Positions 25,601 to 34,595 of a stretch of 64,000 nucleotides of DNA are shown here, piece after piece. The translations under genes were made by a program, and so were the position numbers. The stretch spans positions 1,116,001 to 1,180,000 of the forward strand of contig CAVTOA010000003.1 in assembly GCA_963736285.1 (NCBI GenBank), read 5' to 3'. The stretch's first letter is position 1. Every line of letters begins with the position of its first letter. The stretch is from CAVTOA01 sp963736285. GTDB taxonomy: Bacteria > Actinomycetota > Actinomycetes > Mycobacteriales > QHCE01. The notes beneath the pieces were generated by a model that saw nothing but the letters and a program-made list of their open reading frames with translations, was not told where the DNA came from and searched no databases.

Positions 25601-26586
25601 GACGTTCGCTGGCATCGGGCAAGTTGGTCGACGTGGGTGAGGCTGTGGGCATCATCGCCGCCCAGTCGATTGGTGAGCCAGGGACGCAGCTGACTATGCG
25701 TACCTTCCACATGGGTGGTGTCGCCGGTGAAGACATCACGCAGGGTCTGCCCAGAGTTGTTGAGCTGTTCGAGGCTCGCGTGCCTAAGGGCAAGGCGCCT
25801 ATCGCGGAGGTTCCCGGTCGGGTCCGGATCGAAGAGACAGAAAAGTCGCGCAAGATCATCATCGTGCCGGATGACGGCTCTGAGGAGATCACCTACGACA
25901 AGCTGTCTCGTCGAATCCGTTTGCGAGTTGCTGAGGGCGACCATGTCGAGGTTGGTCAGCAGCTGACAGACGGTGTCATCGACCCGCACGAGGTTCTGCG
26001 AATCCTTGGTCCACGTGCGGTGCAGCTGCACTTGGTGCACGAAGTGCAGCAGGTATATCGCTCGCAAGGCCAGCCGATTCACGACAAGCACATTGAGATC
26101 ATCGTGCGACAGATGCTGCGACGCGTCACGATCATCGACTCTGGTTCGACTGGTTTCCTGCCAGGGTCCTTGGTGGAACGTCCACAGTTTGAGTCGGAGA
26201 ATCGGCGCGTGGTCGCCGAGGGTGGCGAGCCAGCCTCAGGGCGTCCGGTGCTGATGGGTATCACGAAGGCCTCGCTGGCGACCGACTCGTGGCTGTCCGC
26301 GGCGTCGTTCCAGGAGACCACTCGGGTGTTGACCGATGCGGCGATTGAGGCCAAGAGCGACTCGCTCATTGGGCTCAAGGAGAACGTGATCATCGGTAAA
26401 TTGATCCCGGCCGGTACGGGCATCTCCCGGTACCGCAATATTCGGGTCGAGCCGACTGAGGAAGCGAAGGCCCGGGCGTATGCCGGTGCGCCGTACAGCA
26501 TGGAAGACACCTACGGAGGGTTTGGTCCTGGTTCTGGGCAAGCCGTTCCGCTAGATGACTACGACTATGGCGGCTATAACCGCTAG
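22690..26586 (+). CDS. rpoC: RNA polymerase beta-prime subunit
   Basis: The protein has 1298 residues, complete, from GTG 22690 with GTGAGGA upstream. An N-terminal zinc site is formed by Cys60, Cys62, Cys75 and Cys78. The catalytic Mg-binding loop Asn-Ala-Asp-Phe-Asp-Gly-Asp-Gln is at 533-540. A second zinc site (Cys-Val-Leu-Thr-Cys and Cys-Ser-Val-Cys) lies at about 955-975, and the trigger loop follows with Gln-Leu-Thr-Met-Arg-Thr-Phe-His. The actinobacterial insert after residue 140, rich in Arg/Glu coiled coil, is present. A strong terminator closes the operon. Confidence 0.98.
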   Translation: MLDVNFFDELRIGLATADDIRQWSHGEVKKPETINYRTLKPEKDGLFCEKIFGPTRDWECYCGKYKRVRFKGIICERCGVEVTRAKVRRERMGHIELAASVTHIWYFKGVPSRLGYLLDIAPKDLEKIIYFSAYAITHIDEDARHRDLESLESEISVERKRVEERRDADIDARAKKLETDLAALEAEGAKSDVRRKVKEGGEREMRQLRDRAQREIDWLEEVIDTFRKLNVGQLITDELLYRELRDRFGEYFTGGMGAEALKALLESFDLDAEGEKLREIIRTGKGQKKVRALKRLKVVAHFLATRNSPMGMVLDCIPVIPPELRPMVQLDGGRFATSDLNDLYRRVINRNNRLKRLIDLGAPEIIVNNEKRMLQEAVDALFDNGRRGRPVTGPGNRPLKSLADMLKGKQGRFRQNLLGKRVDYSGRSVIVVGPQLKLHQCGLPKQMALELFKPFVMKRLVDLNHAQNIKSAKRMVERARPVVWDVLEEVITEHPVLLNRAPTLHRLGIQAFEPQLIEGKAIQIHPLVCTAFNADFDGDQMAVHVPLSAESQAEARILMLSSSNILSPASGRPITAPTKDMVLGLFHLSSVREGRTGEGRVFSSYSEAVMAYDRRELDLQAVVKVRLDDVAVVDNGKGTTNWEAPEGWQPDQPLLVETTLGRIIFNDTLPEDYRFINYEVRKQELSEIINDLAERYPKVQVAATLDALKEAGFYWATRSGITISIGDVVTPPEKAEILERHEAAADKIEKQHQRGVITDDERRQELIEIWNKATNEVGAAMEAHFSITNPVWAMVKSGARGNPIQVRQIAGMRGLVANPKGETIPRPIKSSYREGLSVLEYFIATHGARKGLADTAIRTADSGYLTRRLVDVSQDVIIREDNCATERGVAMTIATEVDGKLVKDVHVETSAYARTLATDAVSPDGTVVVPGGTDLGDVLIDTLVAAGIREVKVRCVLTCESAIGVCSVCYGRSLASGKLVDVGEAVGIIAAQSIGEPGTQLTMRTFHMGGVAGEDITQGLPRVVELFEARVPKGKAPIAEVPGRVRIEETEKSRKIIIVPDDGSEEITYDKLSRRIRLRVAEGDHVEVGQQLTDGVIDPHEVLRILGPRAVQLHLVHEVQQVYRSQGQPIHDKHIEIIVRQMLRRVTIIDSGSTGFLPGSLVERPQFESENRRVVAEGGEPASGRPVLMGITKASLATDSWLSAASFQETTRVLTDAAIEAKSDSLIGLKENVIIGKLIPAGTGISRYRNIRVEPTEEAKARAYAGAPYSMEDTYGGFGPGSGQAVPLDDYDYGGYNR

Positions 26587-26596
26587 TAGGCACATC

Positions 26597-26638
26597 AATA
26601 AGGGGGCCGCGTCGGTTACGGCGCGGCCCCCTTATTTT
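26597..26638 (+). terminator. Intrinsic terminator after rpoC
   Basis: AATAAGGGGGCCGCG (26597-26611) pairs perfectly with CGCGGCCCCCTTATT (26622-26636), followed by further T residues. Confidence 0.9.
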
Positions 26639-26693
26639 GGTTGCGCGTGTTCTCATGGGCTGGCAACAGTGAGCGAGGGCTCCTACCGGCACA

Positions 26694-27092
26694 ATGGTTG
26701 GCATGGCCGAGAGCTTCGACACGTATGCCTGGGACGATGTTGACGATTCGTTGCAGAGCAAGCAGAGAAGTCATTCGTCACCGGTGTCAGTGCGGCGTTA
26801 TTCGTCGAAGGCTGCCGGGATGCTTGTGCTGAGCCTTTTTGCGCTATTGACCGCTCCGATGCTCGGGGGTGTGGTTCCGGCGATCACCGCGCTAGCAATG
26901 GACGACGCAACGAGTCGGCAAATCGATGCGTCACAGGGGTTCCTTCTTGGGGTTCCCTTGGTTCGAGCGGCACGAGTGTGTAGCTATGTTGCCATCACTC
27001 TGAGTGGTTTGTGCCTCGTCGCGTTGTCGATCTTTGCGCTGGCACACTACGGGGCTGGTGCGCATGACCAGTCTGACTCCAATATGTACTAA
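26694..27092 (+). CDS. Small membrane protein of unknown function
   Basis: The protein is 132 residues from ATG 26694 (or ATG 26703, three codons in). The first 40 residues are polar with Asp-Asp-Val-Asp-Asp, and two membrane helices follow at about 41-68 and 92-115. No family is recognised. It lies between rpoC and the str operon beside a second small membrane protein, where actinobacteria often carry unknown membrane genes. There is no clear ribosome site, so the exact start is uncertain. Confidence 0.6.
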   Translation: MVGMAESFDTYAWDDVDDSLQSKQRSHSSPVSVRRYSSKAAGMLVLSLFALLTAPMLGGVVPAITALAMDDATSRQIDASQGFLLGVPLVRAARVCSYVAITLSGLCLVALSIFALAHYGAGAHDQSDSNMY

Positions 27093-27172
27093 ATTGTGTG
27101 CTGATCAGGTGTCGTTCGCGCCAAAGGCTTTGGCGTCGGTTGGCATCGTCTAGCGAGATAAGAAGAGAGCCC

Positions 27173-27517
27173 GTGACTGAAGTCGAGCCGTCAGTGCCGC
27201 GCGCCCCGCAGGTGCCCTCGGCGCCTGTCATGGACCGACGAGCGGCGGCCTCATTGCTGGTGGCGATCGGCGCCCTTGTTGTTCCGCTAGCACTGGTGTG
27301 CGTTCAGCCACTTATTGCTGCGCTGTTGCAGCTTGCGGGGGGGCTATTTGCTGTCGTCGCTGGTTTGCGTGGGCGTAAAGCGGCGCTAGAGTCCGCCGGT
27401 AGATATACCGGCGAGGGTGCCGCCATGGGGGGCGTGATCATCGGTGCGATGGTGTTGCTCTTGGGAGTTCTCGACTTTGCTGTGGGTGTTGCCTTGGCCA
27501 CAAAGAGCCTCAGTTAG
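27173..27517 (+). CDS. Small membrane protein, DUF4190-like
   Basis: The protein is 114 residues from GTG 27173, preceded by AAGAGAG; an upstream ATG at 27098 would add a basic stretch without resemblance to the family. A Pro/Val-rich N-terminus is followed by two or three hydrophobic segments separated by Gly-Leu-Arg-Gly-Arg-Lys-Ala-Ala, a layout typical of DUF4190 proteins. Function is unknown. It follows the previous membrane gene closely and both may be co-transcribed. Confidence 0.6.
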   Translation: MTEVEPSVPRAPQVPSAPVMDRRAAASLLVAIGALVVPLALVCVQPLIAALLQLAGGLFAVVAGLRGRKAALESAGRYTGEGAAMGGVIIGAMVLLLGVLDFAVGVALATKSLS

Positions 27518-27537
27518 CCCTTGGGGTGGGGGCAGTT

Positions 27538-27566
27538 TTGACCGACTGAAAGCCGGTAGGTACTCT
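27538..27566 (+). promoter_or_regulatory. Candidate str operon promoter
   Basis: TTGACC (27538-27543) and TACTCT (27561-27566) stand 17 bases apart in the 337-base gene-free stretch before rpsL. They would give an untranslated leader of about 280 bases. Nothing else is seen in that stretch. Confidence 0.5.
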
Positions 27567-27854
27567 TGCATTTCGTGTTTGGGCGTAGGCCCATGCGCGC
27601 TGTGCCCCCACCAAGTGTGGTGAGCGACTATCGAGGCCAAGGTTTCTATAGTCGCTCGTGGATCACATTCGTAGTGCTCTCCGGAGTCGCTGCGGAGTCC
27701 CTCGATTTGCCAGCAAAGCTGACGAGTTTTATTGGGTAGTGTTTGCGACACGCCCGACATCGTGGGTCGGAGAATGTTTCATTCTTCGCAGTGACGTTGG
27801 CGGGGTCATGGTTGGCAAGCCAGCACCATCATCCGAAAAGAAAGCGAAGACCCG

Positions 27855-28232
27855 GTGCCCACAATTCAGCAGCTGGTCCGTAGAGGCCGTAAGAGCAAGG
27901 GTCGGAAGGCAAAAACTCCGGCACTTAAGGGGAGCCCGCAGCGTCGCGGCGTGTGCACGCGTGTGTACACCACGACCCCCAAGAAGCCAAACTCGGCCCT
28001 GCGTAAGGTGGCGCGTGTCCGTCTTGCCGGTGGTGTCGAGGTGACCGCCTACATTCCTGGCGAGGGGCACAACTTGCAGGAGCACTCGATCGTGCTCGTG
28101 CGTGGTGGCCGGGTAAAGGACCTTCCCGGTGTTCGCTACAAGATCATTCGAGGGTCACTCGATACCCAGGGCGTAAAGAACCGTAAGCAAGCTCGCAGCC
28201 GGTATGGCGCGAAGAAGGAGAAGAAGAGCTGA
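27855..28232 (+). CDS. rpsL: 30S ribosomal protein uS12
   Basis: The protein is 125 residues, intact, from GTG 27855 (Met-Pro-Thr-Ile-Gln-Gln-Leu-Val-Arg). The decoding-site loops Thr-Pro-Lys-Lys-Pro-Asn-Ser-Ala and Gly-Gly-Arg-Val-Lys-Asp-Leu-Pro-Gly-Val-Arg-Tyr carry the lysines at which streptomycin resistance arises; both are the sensitive type. The stop overlaps the rpsG start by one base. Confidence 0.98.
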   Translation: MPTIQQLVRRGRKSKGRKAKTPALKGSPQRRGVCTRVYTTTPKKPNSALRKVARVRLAGGVEVTAYIPGEGHNLQEHSIVLVRGGRVKDLPGVRYKIIRGSLDTQGVKNRKQARSRYGAKKEKKS

Positions 28233-28702
28233 TGCCACGCAAAGGCCCGGCTCCGAAGCGACCGATCACTATTGATCCGGTTTACAGCTCGGTGCTCGTT
28301 ACTCAGCTAATCAACAAAATTCTGCGTGACGGTAAACGTCAGCTGGCTGAGCACATTGTGTACGGCGCGCTTGAAGGCTGCCGCGAGAAGACCAGCTCAG
28401 ACCCAGTCGTGACGTTGAAGCGTGCGCTCGACAACATCCGGCCTACCCTTGAGGTGCGCAGTCGGCGTGTGGGTGGCGCTACATACCAGGTGCCTGTAGA
28501 GGTGCGGCCTACGCGCAGCACAGCGCTCGCGCTTCGGTGGCTGGTACACAACAGTCGCGTTCGGCGGGAAAAGACCATGACCGAGCGTTTGACTAACGAG
28601 CTATTGGACGCAAGCAACGGGCTCGGCGCTGCGGTCAAGAAGCGAGAAGACACTCACAAGATGGCCGATTCCAACAAGGCATTCGCCCATTACCGCTGGT
28701 AA
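28232..28702 (+). CDS. rpsG: 30S ribosomal protein uS7
   Basis: The protein is 156 residues, the normal length, starting at ATG 28232 within the rpsL stop (TGATG). It begins Met-Pro-Arg-Lys-Gly-Pro-Ala-Pro-Lys-Arg and ends His-Tyr-Arg-Trp, both characteristic. uS7 initiates assembly of the 30S head. fusA follows after 62 bases. Confidence 0.98.
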   Translation: MPRKGPAPKRPITIDPVYSSVLVTQLINKILRDGKRQLAEHIVYGALEGCREKTSSDPVVTLKRALDNIRPTLEVRSRRVGGATYQVPVEVRPTRSTALALRWLVHNSRVRREKTMTERLTNELLDASNGLGAAVKKREDTHKMADSNKAFAHYRW

Positions 28703-28764
28703 CCAGCGCGTGCGATTTAGCACTGCGGGTATCAGGCCAACACGAGACGACGGAGAGCAGAACA

Positions 28765-30878
28765 GTGGCTGAGTCAGCCGCCAAGAACGCCAAGGGAGGC
28801 GGTCTGGCCAACGTGCGCAATATCGGGATCATGGCCCATATTGACGCTGGCAAGACCACTACCACTGAGCGCATCCTGTTCTACACCGGTATTAACTACA
28901 AGATCGGTGAGGTTCATGAGGGCGCGGCCACCATGGACTGGATGGAGCAGGAGCAAGAGCGCGGTATCACCATCACTTCGGCTGCCACCAAGTGTCAGTG
29001 GAAGGGCTACACGGTCAACATCATCGACACGCCGGGGCACGTCGACTTCACGGTCGAGGTAGAGCGGTAGCTGCGGGTACTCGACGGTGCTGTCGCGGTG
29101 TACGACGGTGTGGCCGGTGTCGAGCCGCAGACCGAGAACGTCTGGCGGCAGGCCGACAAATACAACGTGCCGCGGATGTGTTTCGTCAACAAGCTCGACC
29201 GCACTGGCGCTGACTTTGAGCGTTGCGTACAGATGATGATCGACCGTCTCAATTCAACACCGTTGGTGTTCAGTTGCCTATTGGCAACGAGGCCGACTTC
29301 ATCGGCCTGGTGGACCTCGTCGGCATGCGGGCTCTGACGTGGCGTGGCGAGACCCAAAAGGGCGAGGACTACGCGGTGGAAGAGATCCCAGCGATTGGCT
29401 GATAAGGCCGCAGAGTATCGCGAAAAACTACTCGAGACGCTGGCTGAGAGCGACGATCAGATCATGGAGCGCTACCTGGCTGGCGAAGAGCTGTCAGTTG
29501 ACGACGATCAAAGCTGGGATTCGGCGCGCCACTATCGCGGGTCAGCCAACCCGGTGACATGCGGCTCCGCATTCAAGAACAAGGGCGTCCAGCCCCTATT
29601 GGATGCGGTTGTCGACTTTCTGCCAAGCCCACTCGATGTTCCCGCGATCGAGGGCACCGCGATGGACGGGGAGACTCCTATCGCTCGGCGTGCCGACGAG
29701 ACAGAGCCGTTTTCCGCGCTGGCGTTCAAGATCCAGACGGATCAGCATCTTGGCAAGCTCACTTACATCCGCATCTATTCAGGGCGACTCGACAACGGGA
29801 GCCAGGTCATTAACTCCACTAAGGACCGTAAAGAGCGCATCGGCAAGATTTACCAGATGCACGCCAACAAGCGGGAAGAGTTGGCAGATGGTTGCGCCGG
29901 CGATATCGTGGCCGTCGCAGGTCTCAAGCAGACGACTACTGGCGACACGCTTTGCGACCGCAATAAGCCCGGCGATTCTGGAGTCGATGACCTTCCCGGC
30001 CCCAGTCATTCACGTTGCGATCGAGCCAAAGACCAAGAGCGATCAGGAAAAGCTTGTCATAGCGATCCAGAAGCTGGCTGAAGAAGACCCGACCTTCCAG
30101 GTACGGAACGACGAAGAGACTGGCCAAACCATCATTCGAGGCATGGGCGAGCTTCACCTCGAGGTGCTGGTTGACCGGATGAAGCGTGAGTTCCGCGTCG
30201 AGGCGAATATCGGGAAGCCGCAGGTCGCTTACCGGGAGACCATCCGTAAGCGGGTGGAGGGCATCGAATACGTCCACAAGAAACAGACCGGTGGTGCTGG
30301 GCAGTTCGCGAAGGTCAAGGTCAATATCGAGCCTTTGCCTCAGACCGCGGATGGCCCGGAGTACGAGTTCGACAACAAGGTAACTGGTGGTCGTATCCCG
30401 CGGGAGTACATCCCGTCGGTAGATGCTGGCGCGCAGGACGCAATGCAGTTCGGCATGTTGGCCAGCTACCCGTTGTCGGGGTCAAGTTGGAGCTGGTCGA
30501 CGGTCAGTACCACGAGGTCGATTCGTCCGAGATGGCCTTCAAGATCGCCGGCTCGATGGTGCTCAAGGACGCGGCAAGGCAAGCTAGTCCCGCGCTACTT
30601 GAGCCAATGATGGCTGTTGAGGTAACCACCCCAGAAGAGAACATGGGTGACGTCATCGGCGACCTTAACTCCCGTCGCGGCACGATCCAGGCGATGGAAG
30701 AGCGCGGTGGGAGTGCGCCTCGTCCGGGCTCTTGTGCCGCTGTCGGAGATGTTCGGCTATGTCGGGGATCTGCGATCAAGACGCAGGGCCGGGCGAGCTA
30801 CAGCATGCAGTTTGACTCTTACGCAGAGGTTCCTCGAACGTTGCGAAGGAGATCATCGCAAAGGCAACAGGGGAGTGA
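28765..30878 (+). CDS. fusA: Elongation factor G, frame broken in this sequence
   Basis: EF-G is readable from GTG 28765 to TGA 30876. The G1 loop Ala-His-Ile-Asp-Ala-Gly-Lys-Thr-Thr and the G3 Asp-Thr-Pro-Gly-His motif are in the first frame. A TAG at 29068-29070 replaces Ser of Glu-Arg-Ser-Leu-Arg-Val-Leu-Asp-Gly-Ala while the same frame continues with Asn-Lys-Leu-Asp. Shifts follow near 29265, 29390-29400, 29555, 29980, 30470-30490 and 30695-30840. The C-terminal Ala-Lys-Glu-Ile-Ile-Ala-Lys-Ala end is restored in the last frame. EF-G drives translocation and is essential, so the breaks are most likely consensus errors. Confidence 0.92.
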
Positions 30879-30881
30879 GCA

Positions 30882-30903
30882 GTAGCGGTCGAAGGACCGC
30901 TAC
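30882..30903 (+). repeat. Hairpin in the fusA-tuf spacer
   Basis: GTAGCGGTC (30882-30890) and GACCGCTAC (30895-30903) pair perfectly around a GAAG loop, four bases after the fusA stop. No U-run follows, so it could be an mRNA processing or stability element rather than a terminator. Confidence 0.5.
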
Positions 30904-31063
30904 GAGCGGAGCGGCTGGAGCGGCCGCGAACTATGAAGGCGACAGCGAGTAGCACCGAGTGCAGTACCAGTAAGGCCCTACAACAGAATCATGATCCAGT
31001 AAGACGTGCAGAACAAAAAGGTTGCGACACACCACACATCAGAAGTCCATCAGGAGGACCCCA

Positions 31064-32257
31064 GTGGCGAAGGTGAAGTTCGAGCGGGACAAGCCGCACG
31101 TAAACATCGGAACCATCGGCCACGTCGACCATGGCAAGACGACGCTGACCGCTGCGATCACCAAAGTTCTGCACGACAAGTACCCAGACAATTAACCCTT
31201 TCACGCCGTTCGATCAGATCGACAAGGCGCCTGAAGAGAAGCAGCGTGGTATCACGATCAACATCTCGCATGTTGAGTACCAGACTGAGAAGCGTCACTA
31301 TGCTCACGTCGACGCTCCTGGCCACGCCGACTACATCAAGAACATGATCACCGGTGCTGCCCAGATGGATGGCGCGATCCTGGTGGTTTCCGCCACCGAT
31401 GGCCCATGCCACAGACGCGTGAGCACGTGTTGCTTGCCCGCCAGGTGGGCGTTCCTTACATCCTGGTTGCATTGAACAAGTCGGACATGGTCGACGACGA
31501 GGAAATCCTCGAGCTCGTCGAGCTCGAGGTCCGTGAATTGCTGAGCGCACAGGAGTACGACGGCGACAATGTGCCGATCGTGCGCGTGTCCGCACTGAAG
31601 GCCCTCGAGGGCGACGCCGAGTGGGGCGAGAAGATTCTCGAGCTGCTTAACGCGGTGGACGAGCAGCGTTCCGGACCCAGCCCGCGACACCGAGAAGCCA
31701 TTCCTCATGCCCATCGAGGACGTCTTCACGATCACTGGTCGTGGAACTGTCGTCACCGGCCGGGTCGAGCGTGGCATCCTCAAGGTCAACGAGGAAGTCG
31801 AGATCGTCGGTATTCGCGAGCACTCGACCAGGACCACGGTGACTGGCGTCGAGATGTTCCGCAAGCTGCTTGACGAGGCTCGCGCAGGTGAGAACGTCGG
31901 TCTGTTGCTTCGTGGCATCAAGCGCGAGGACGTGGAGCGCGGCCAGGTTGTCACCAAGCCTGGTACCACTACTCCTCACACCAATTTTGAGGCCCAGGTA
32001 TACATCCTGAGCAAGGATGAGGGCGGACGCCACACTCCGTTCTTCAACAACTACCGGCCTCAGTTCTACTTCCGCACCACCGACGTGACCGGCGTCGTTA
32101 CCCTCCCCGAGGGTACGGAGATGGTCATGCCTGGCGACAACACCTCTATGACGGTGGAGCTCATCCAGCCAGTGGCAATGGAAGAGGGTCTACGCTTCGC
32201 GATCCGCGAAGGTGGCCGCACCGTTGGTGCCGGTCGCGTTACCAAGATCCTAAGTAG
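31064..32257 (+). CDS. tuf: Elongation factor Tu, frame broken in this sequence
   Basis: EF-Tu starts at GTG 31064 behind a consensus AGGAGG (31052-31057). The N-terminal frame has Gly-His-Val-Asp-His-Gly-Lys-Thr-Thr. A TAA near 31193 and a shift around 31200 break it before Phe-Asp-Gln-Ile-Asp-Lys-Ala-Pro-Glu. Further single-base events lie near 31405 (before Pro-Gln-Thr-Arg-Glu) and 31670 (before Pro-Asp-Pro-Ala-Arg), and near the end at 32250 where Lys-Ile-Leu-Lys-stop is expected. Domains 2 and 3 read cleanly from 31707. EF-Tu delivers aminoacyl-tRNA to the ribosome. Confidence 0.92.
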
Positions 32258-32269
32258 TTGTTCGAGCAG

Positions 32270-32300
32270 GGTGGCCCTGTGGGAAGGCGATGGGGCCACC
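32270..32300 (+). terminator. Hairpin after tuf
   Basis: GGTGGCCC (32270-32277) and GGGCCACC (32293-32300) can pair around a 15-base loop just after the tuf stop. It lacks a U-run, so it may be only a weak terminator before the S10 operon. Confidence 0.4.
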
Positions 32301-32442
32301 AAGCTTGAGCGCCGTACGCAAGCAGCGCAGCCGCCGGTTGCGGAGCATGACATGACAGCGCCCTCGGCCGACGTCAGTCGTGACGGAAGTCGGCGGAGCA
32401 CCAATTCAGAAGCGACTAAGTAGCAGTCAAGAAGGACATCAC

Positions 32443-32750
32443 ATGGCGGGACAGAAGATCCGCATTCGGCTTAAGGCCTACGACCACGAGGTGATTGACT
32501 CGTCGGCACGCAAGATCGTCGACACTGTCACTCGTACCGGTGCGTCTGTCGCTGGCCCGGTGCCGCTGCCAACCGAAAAGAACGTCTATTGCGTGATTCG
32601 CTCGCCGCACAAGTACAAAGACTCCCGCGAGCACTTTGAGATGCGCACTCACAAACGTCTGATCGACATTCTCGACCCGACGCCGAAGACAGTCGATTCG
32701 TTATGCGTCTCGATCTGCCTGCCGGCGTCGACATCGAGATCAAGCTGTAG
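32443..32750 (+). CDS. rpsJ: 30S ribosomal protein uS10, frameshifted near the end
   Basis: The frame starts at ATG 32443 with Met-Ala-Gly-Gln-Lys-Ile-Arg-Ile-Arg-Leu-Lys-Ala-Tyr-Asp-His-Glu and is normal for about 86 codons. A missing base at about 32701 (after Val-Asp-Ser-Leu) shifts it; adding one base restores Met-Arg-Leu-Asp-Leu-Pro-Ala-Gly-Val-Asp-Ile-Glu-Ile-Lys-Leu and the stop at 32748. First gene of the S10 operon; uS10 also partners NusB in antitermination. Confidence 0.95.
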
Positions 32751-32777
32751 CGAGTGAGAACAGGATCGCGAGACCAT

Positions 32778-33444
32778 ATGGATAGGCAGATCAAGGGGAT
32801 CTTGGGCACCAAGCTCGGCATGACCCAGGTCTTCGATGAAAACAACCGGATTGTTCCGGTGACAGTCGTCGAAGCCGGGCCTTGCGTGGTGACTCAGATA
32901 CGCACCCCGAAACCGACGGCTAGAAGCCGTCCAACTTGCGTATGGCGCGATCGACCCTCGCAAGGTGACCAAACCCCAAGCGGGCCACTTCGATAAGGCC
33001 GGCGTGACGCCTCGACGTCATCTCGTTGAGTTGCGCACGATCGACGCGCCTACATACGAATTGGGCCAAGAAGTCGACGTCAAGTTGTTCGTCACTGGAC
33101 AAAAAGTCGATGTGACTGGCACGAGCAAAGGCAAGGGCTACGCCGGTGTCATGAAGCGTCATGGCTTCCACGGCTTGCGCGCCTCTCATGGTGTGCAGCG
33201 TAAGCACCGTTCACCGGGTTCTATCGGTGGATGTGCTACTCCCGGTCGTGTCTTTAAGGGCATGCGGATGGCAGGCCGTATGGGTGGCGACCGTGTCACC
33301 ACGATGAACCTGGTTGTCTTCCGCATTGACGAGGACAAAAACTTGCTCCTCATCAAGGGAGCGCTACCTGGGCCCAAGGGTGGTCTGGTGCTCGTACGCA
33401 CCGCGGCCAAGGCCCCGCTGGCCAAGGGGGCGAAGCAGAAATGA
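32778..33444 (+). CDS. rplC: 50S ribosomal protein uL3, frameshifted
   Basis: The frame from ATG 32778 gives Gly-Ile-Leu-Gly-Thr-Lys-Leu-Gly-Met-Thr-Gln-Val-Phe. Two bases appear to be missing around 32909 and 32925 (in Arg-Thr-Pro-Glu-Thr-Asp-Gly-Tyr-Glu-Ala), after which the frame to 33444 is normal, with Ser-Lys-Gly-Lys-Gly-Tyr-Ala-Gly-Val-Met-Lys-Arg and Ala-Ser-His-Gly. uL3 reaches the peptidyl transferase centre. The stop overlaps the rplD start. Confidence 0.94.
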
Positions 33445-34134
33445 CGACCGCCAGCGTGCTCGACATTGACGGCAAGAAGACAGGCGAAGCCGAACTGCCT
33501 GAGGAATCTTTGGCGTTCAGGTAAATGTGCCGCTGATCCACCAGGTCGTGGTGGCCCAACAGGCCGCTGCGCGTCAGGGAACGCACAAGACTAAGACTCG
33601 TGGCGAAGTCCGGGGTGGTGGCACTAAGCCTTATCGGCAAAAGGGCACCGGCCGGGCGCGCCAGGGTTCGATCCGTGCTCCGCAGTTTGCGGGCGGTGGC
33701 GTAGTTCATGGACACAGTTCCTCGCGATTACACCCAGCGGACCCCCAAGAAAATGAAGGCCGCCGCGTTGCGCGGCGCGCTTTGTCGGACCGGGCTGACG
33801 CATGGACGCATTCACGTCATTGAGCGCATCGTCGATTCGGCGAGACACCGTCCACTAAGGGTCCGCCCGCGAGATGCTGGCCAAAGTGACGCAAGCACGA
33901 ACACCTTGTTGGTGCTGTCCCGCAATGACGAGATCACGGCGCTGAGCGTCGCGTAACTCGCCCACATTCATGCACTTGTGGAGCGATCAGCTCAACACGC
34001 TCGATGTACTGGTCAATGACGATGTGGTTTTTACCAGGCGGCGTTGACGGCGGTTCACCGGTGCCCTGGTGACTCGGTGGCCGTGTCGGCCAGCACTGGG
34101 CTGAAGACGGATTAAAGGCGGCGATAACCAGTGA
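33441..34134 (+). CDS. rplD: 50S ribosomal protein uL4, heavily frameshifted
   Basis: The start Met-Thr-Thr-Ala-Ser-Val-Leu-Asp-Ile-Asp-Gly is at ATG 33441, overlapping the rplC stop. A base lost in GAAATC near 33507 breaks the frame. The loop that lines the exit tunnel (Arg-Gln-Gly-Thr-His-Lys-Thr-Lys-Thr-Arg, Gly-Thr-Gly-Arg-Ala-Arg-Gln-Gly) is seen in the next frame, with more breaks near 33715, 33785-33815, 33845-33900 and after 33950. The most likely stop is TGA 34132-34134, overlapping rplW. uL4 has regulatory roles in the S10 operon of other bacteria. Confidence 0.88.
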
Positions 34135-34454
34135 GCCTGCCGAACCAATAAATGCACCTGGAAAGATCCTCGGGACATCTTGCTCGCGCCGGTGGTCTCG
34201 GAAAAGAGCTACGCCCTGATGGAGAGCGAGAACAAGTACACGTTCATCGTCGCGCCACGGCGAACAAGACTGAGATCAAGATCGCTGTACAGAAAGTCTT
34301 CGACGTCAATGTCGCGGCCGTGAATACGTTCAATCGCAAGGGCAAGCGTAAGCGCACTCGATCCGGTTGGGGTAAGCGTAAAGACATCAAGCGTGCGGTT
34401 GTAACCCTCGCCGAGGCGACAAGGATTGAAAGCCTCGGGGGCCCCGTCTCATGA
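34131..34454 (+). CDS. rplW: 50S ribosomal protein uL23, frameshifted
   Basis: The family motif Asp-Pro-Arg-Asp-Ile-Leu-Leu-Ala-Pro-Val-Val-Ser-Glu-Lys-Ser-Tyr is readable around 34165-34212, and the C-terminal half (Val-Asn-Thr-Phe-Asn-Arg-Lys-Gly-Lys, ending Arg-Ile-Glu-Ser-Leu) runs to TGA 34452. Shifts lie near 34150 and 34245. GTG 34131 is the likely start. uL23 surrounds the tunnel exit and docks trigger factor and SRP. Confidence 0.88.
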
Positions 34455-34595
34455 TCCGGACCCTCTCAGGGCAACGCTGGCCGCGTTTGTCGCCTTGCAT
34501 GGATTTACGCAGCAGCGGCTCTGCGGCTGACCAGCGCCACCCTGATTCCGGCTCTGGGCCGCGTGTTTGTGAGTCTGACGAGAAGAGGAAAGCTA

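Noticed and set aside
29068..31195. Stop codon reassignment (TAG in fusA, TAA in rplA and tuf)
   Set aside because: Intact genes here use TAA, TAG and TGA as ordinary terminators, and the odd stops sit in blocks full of indels.
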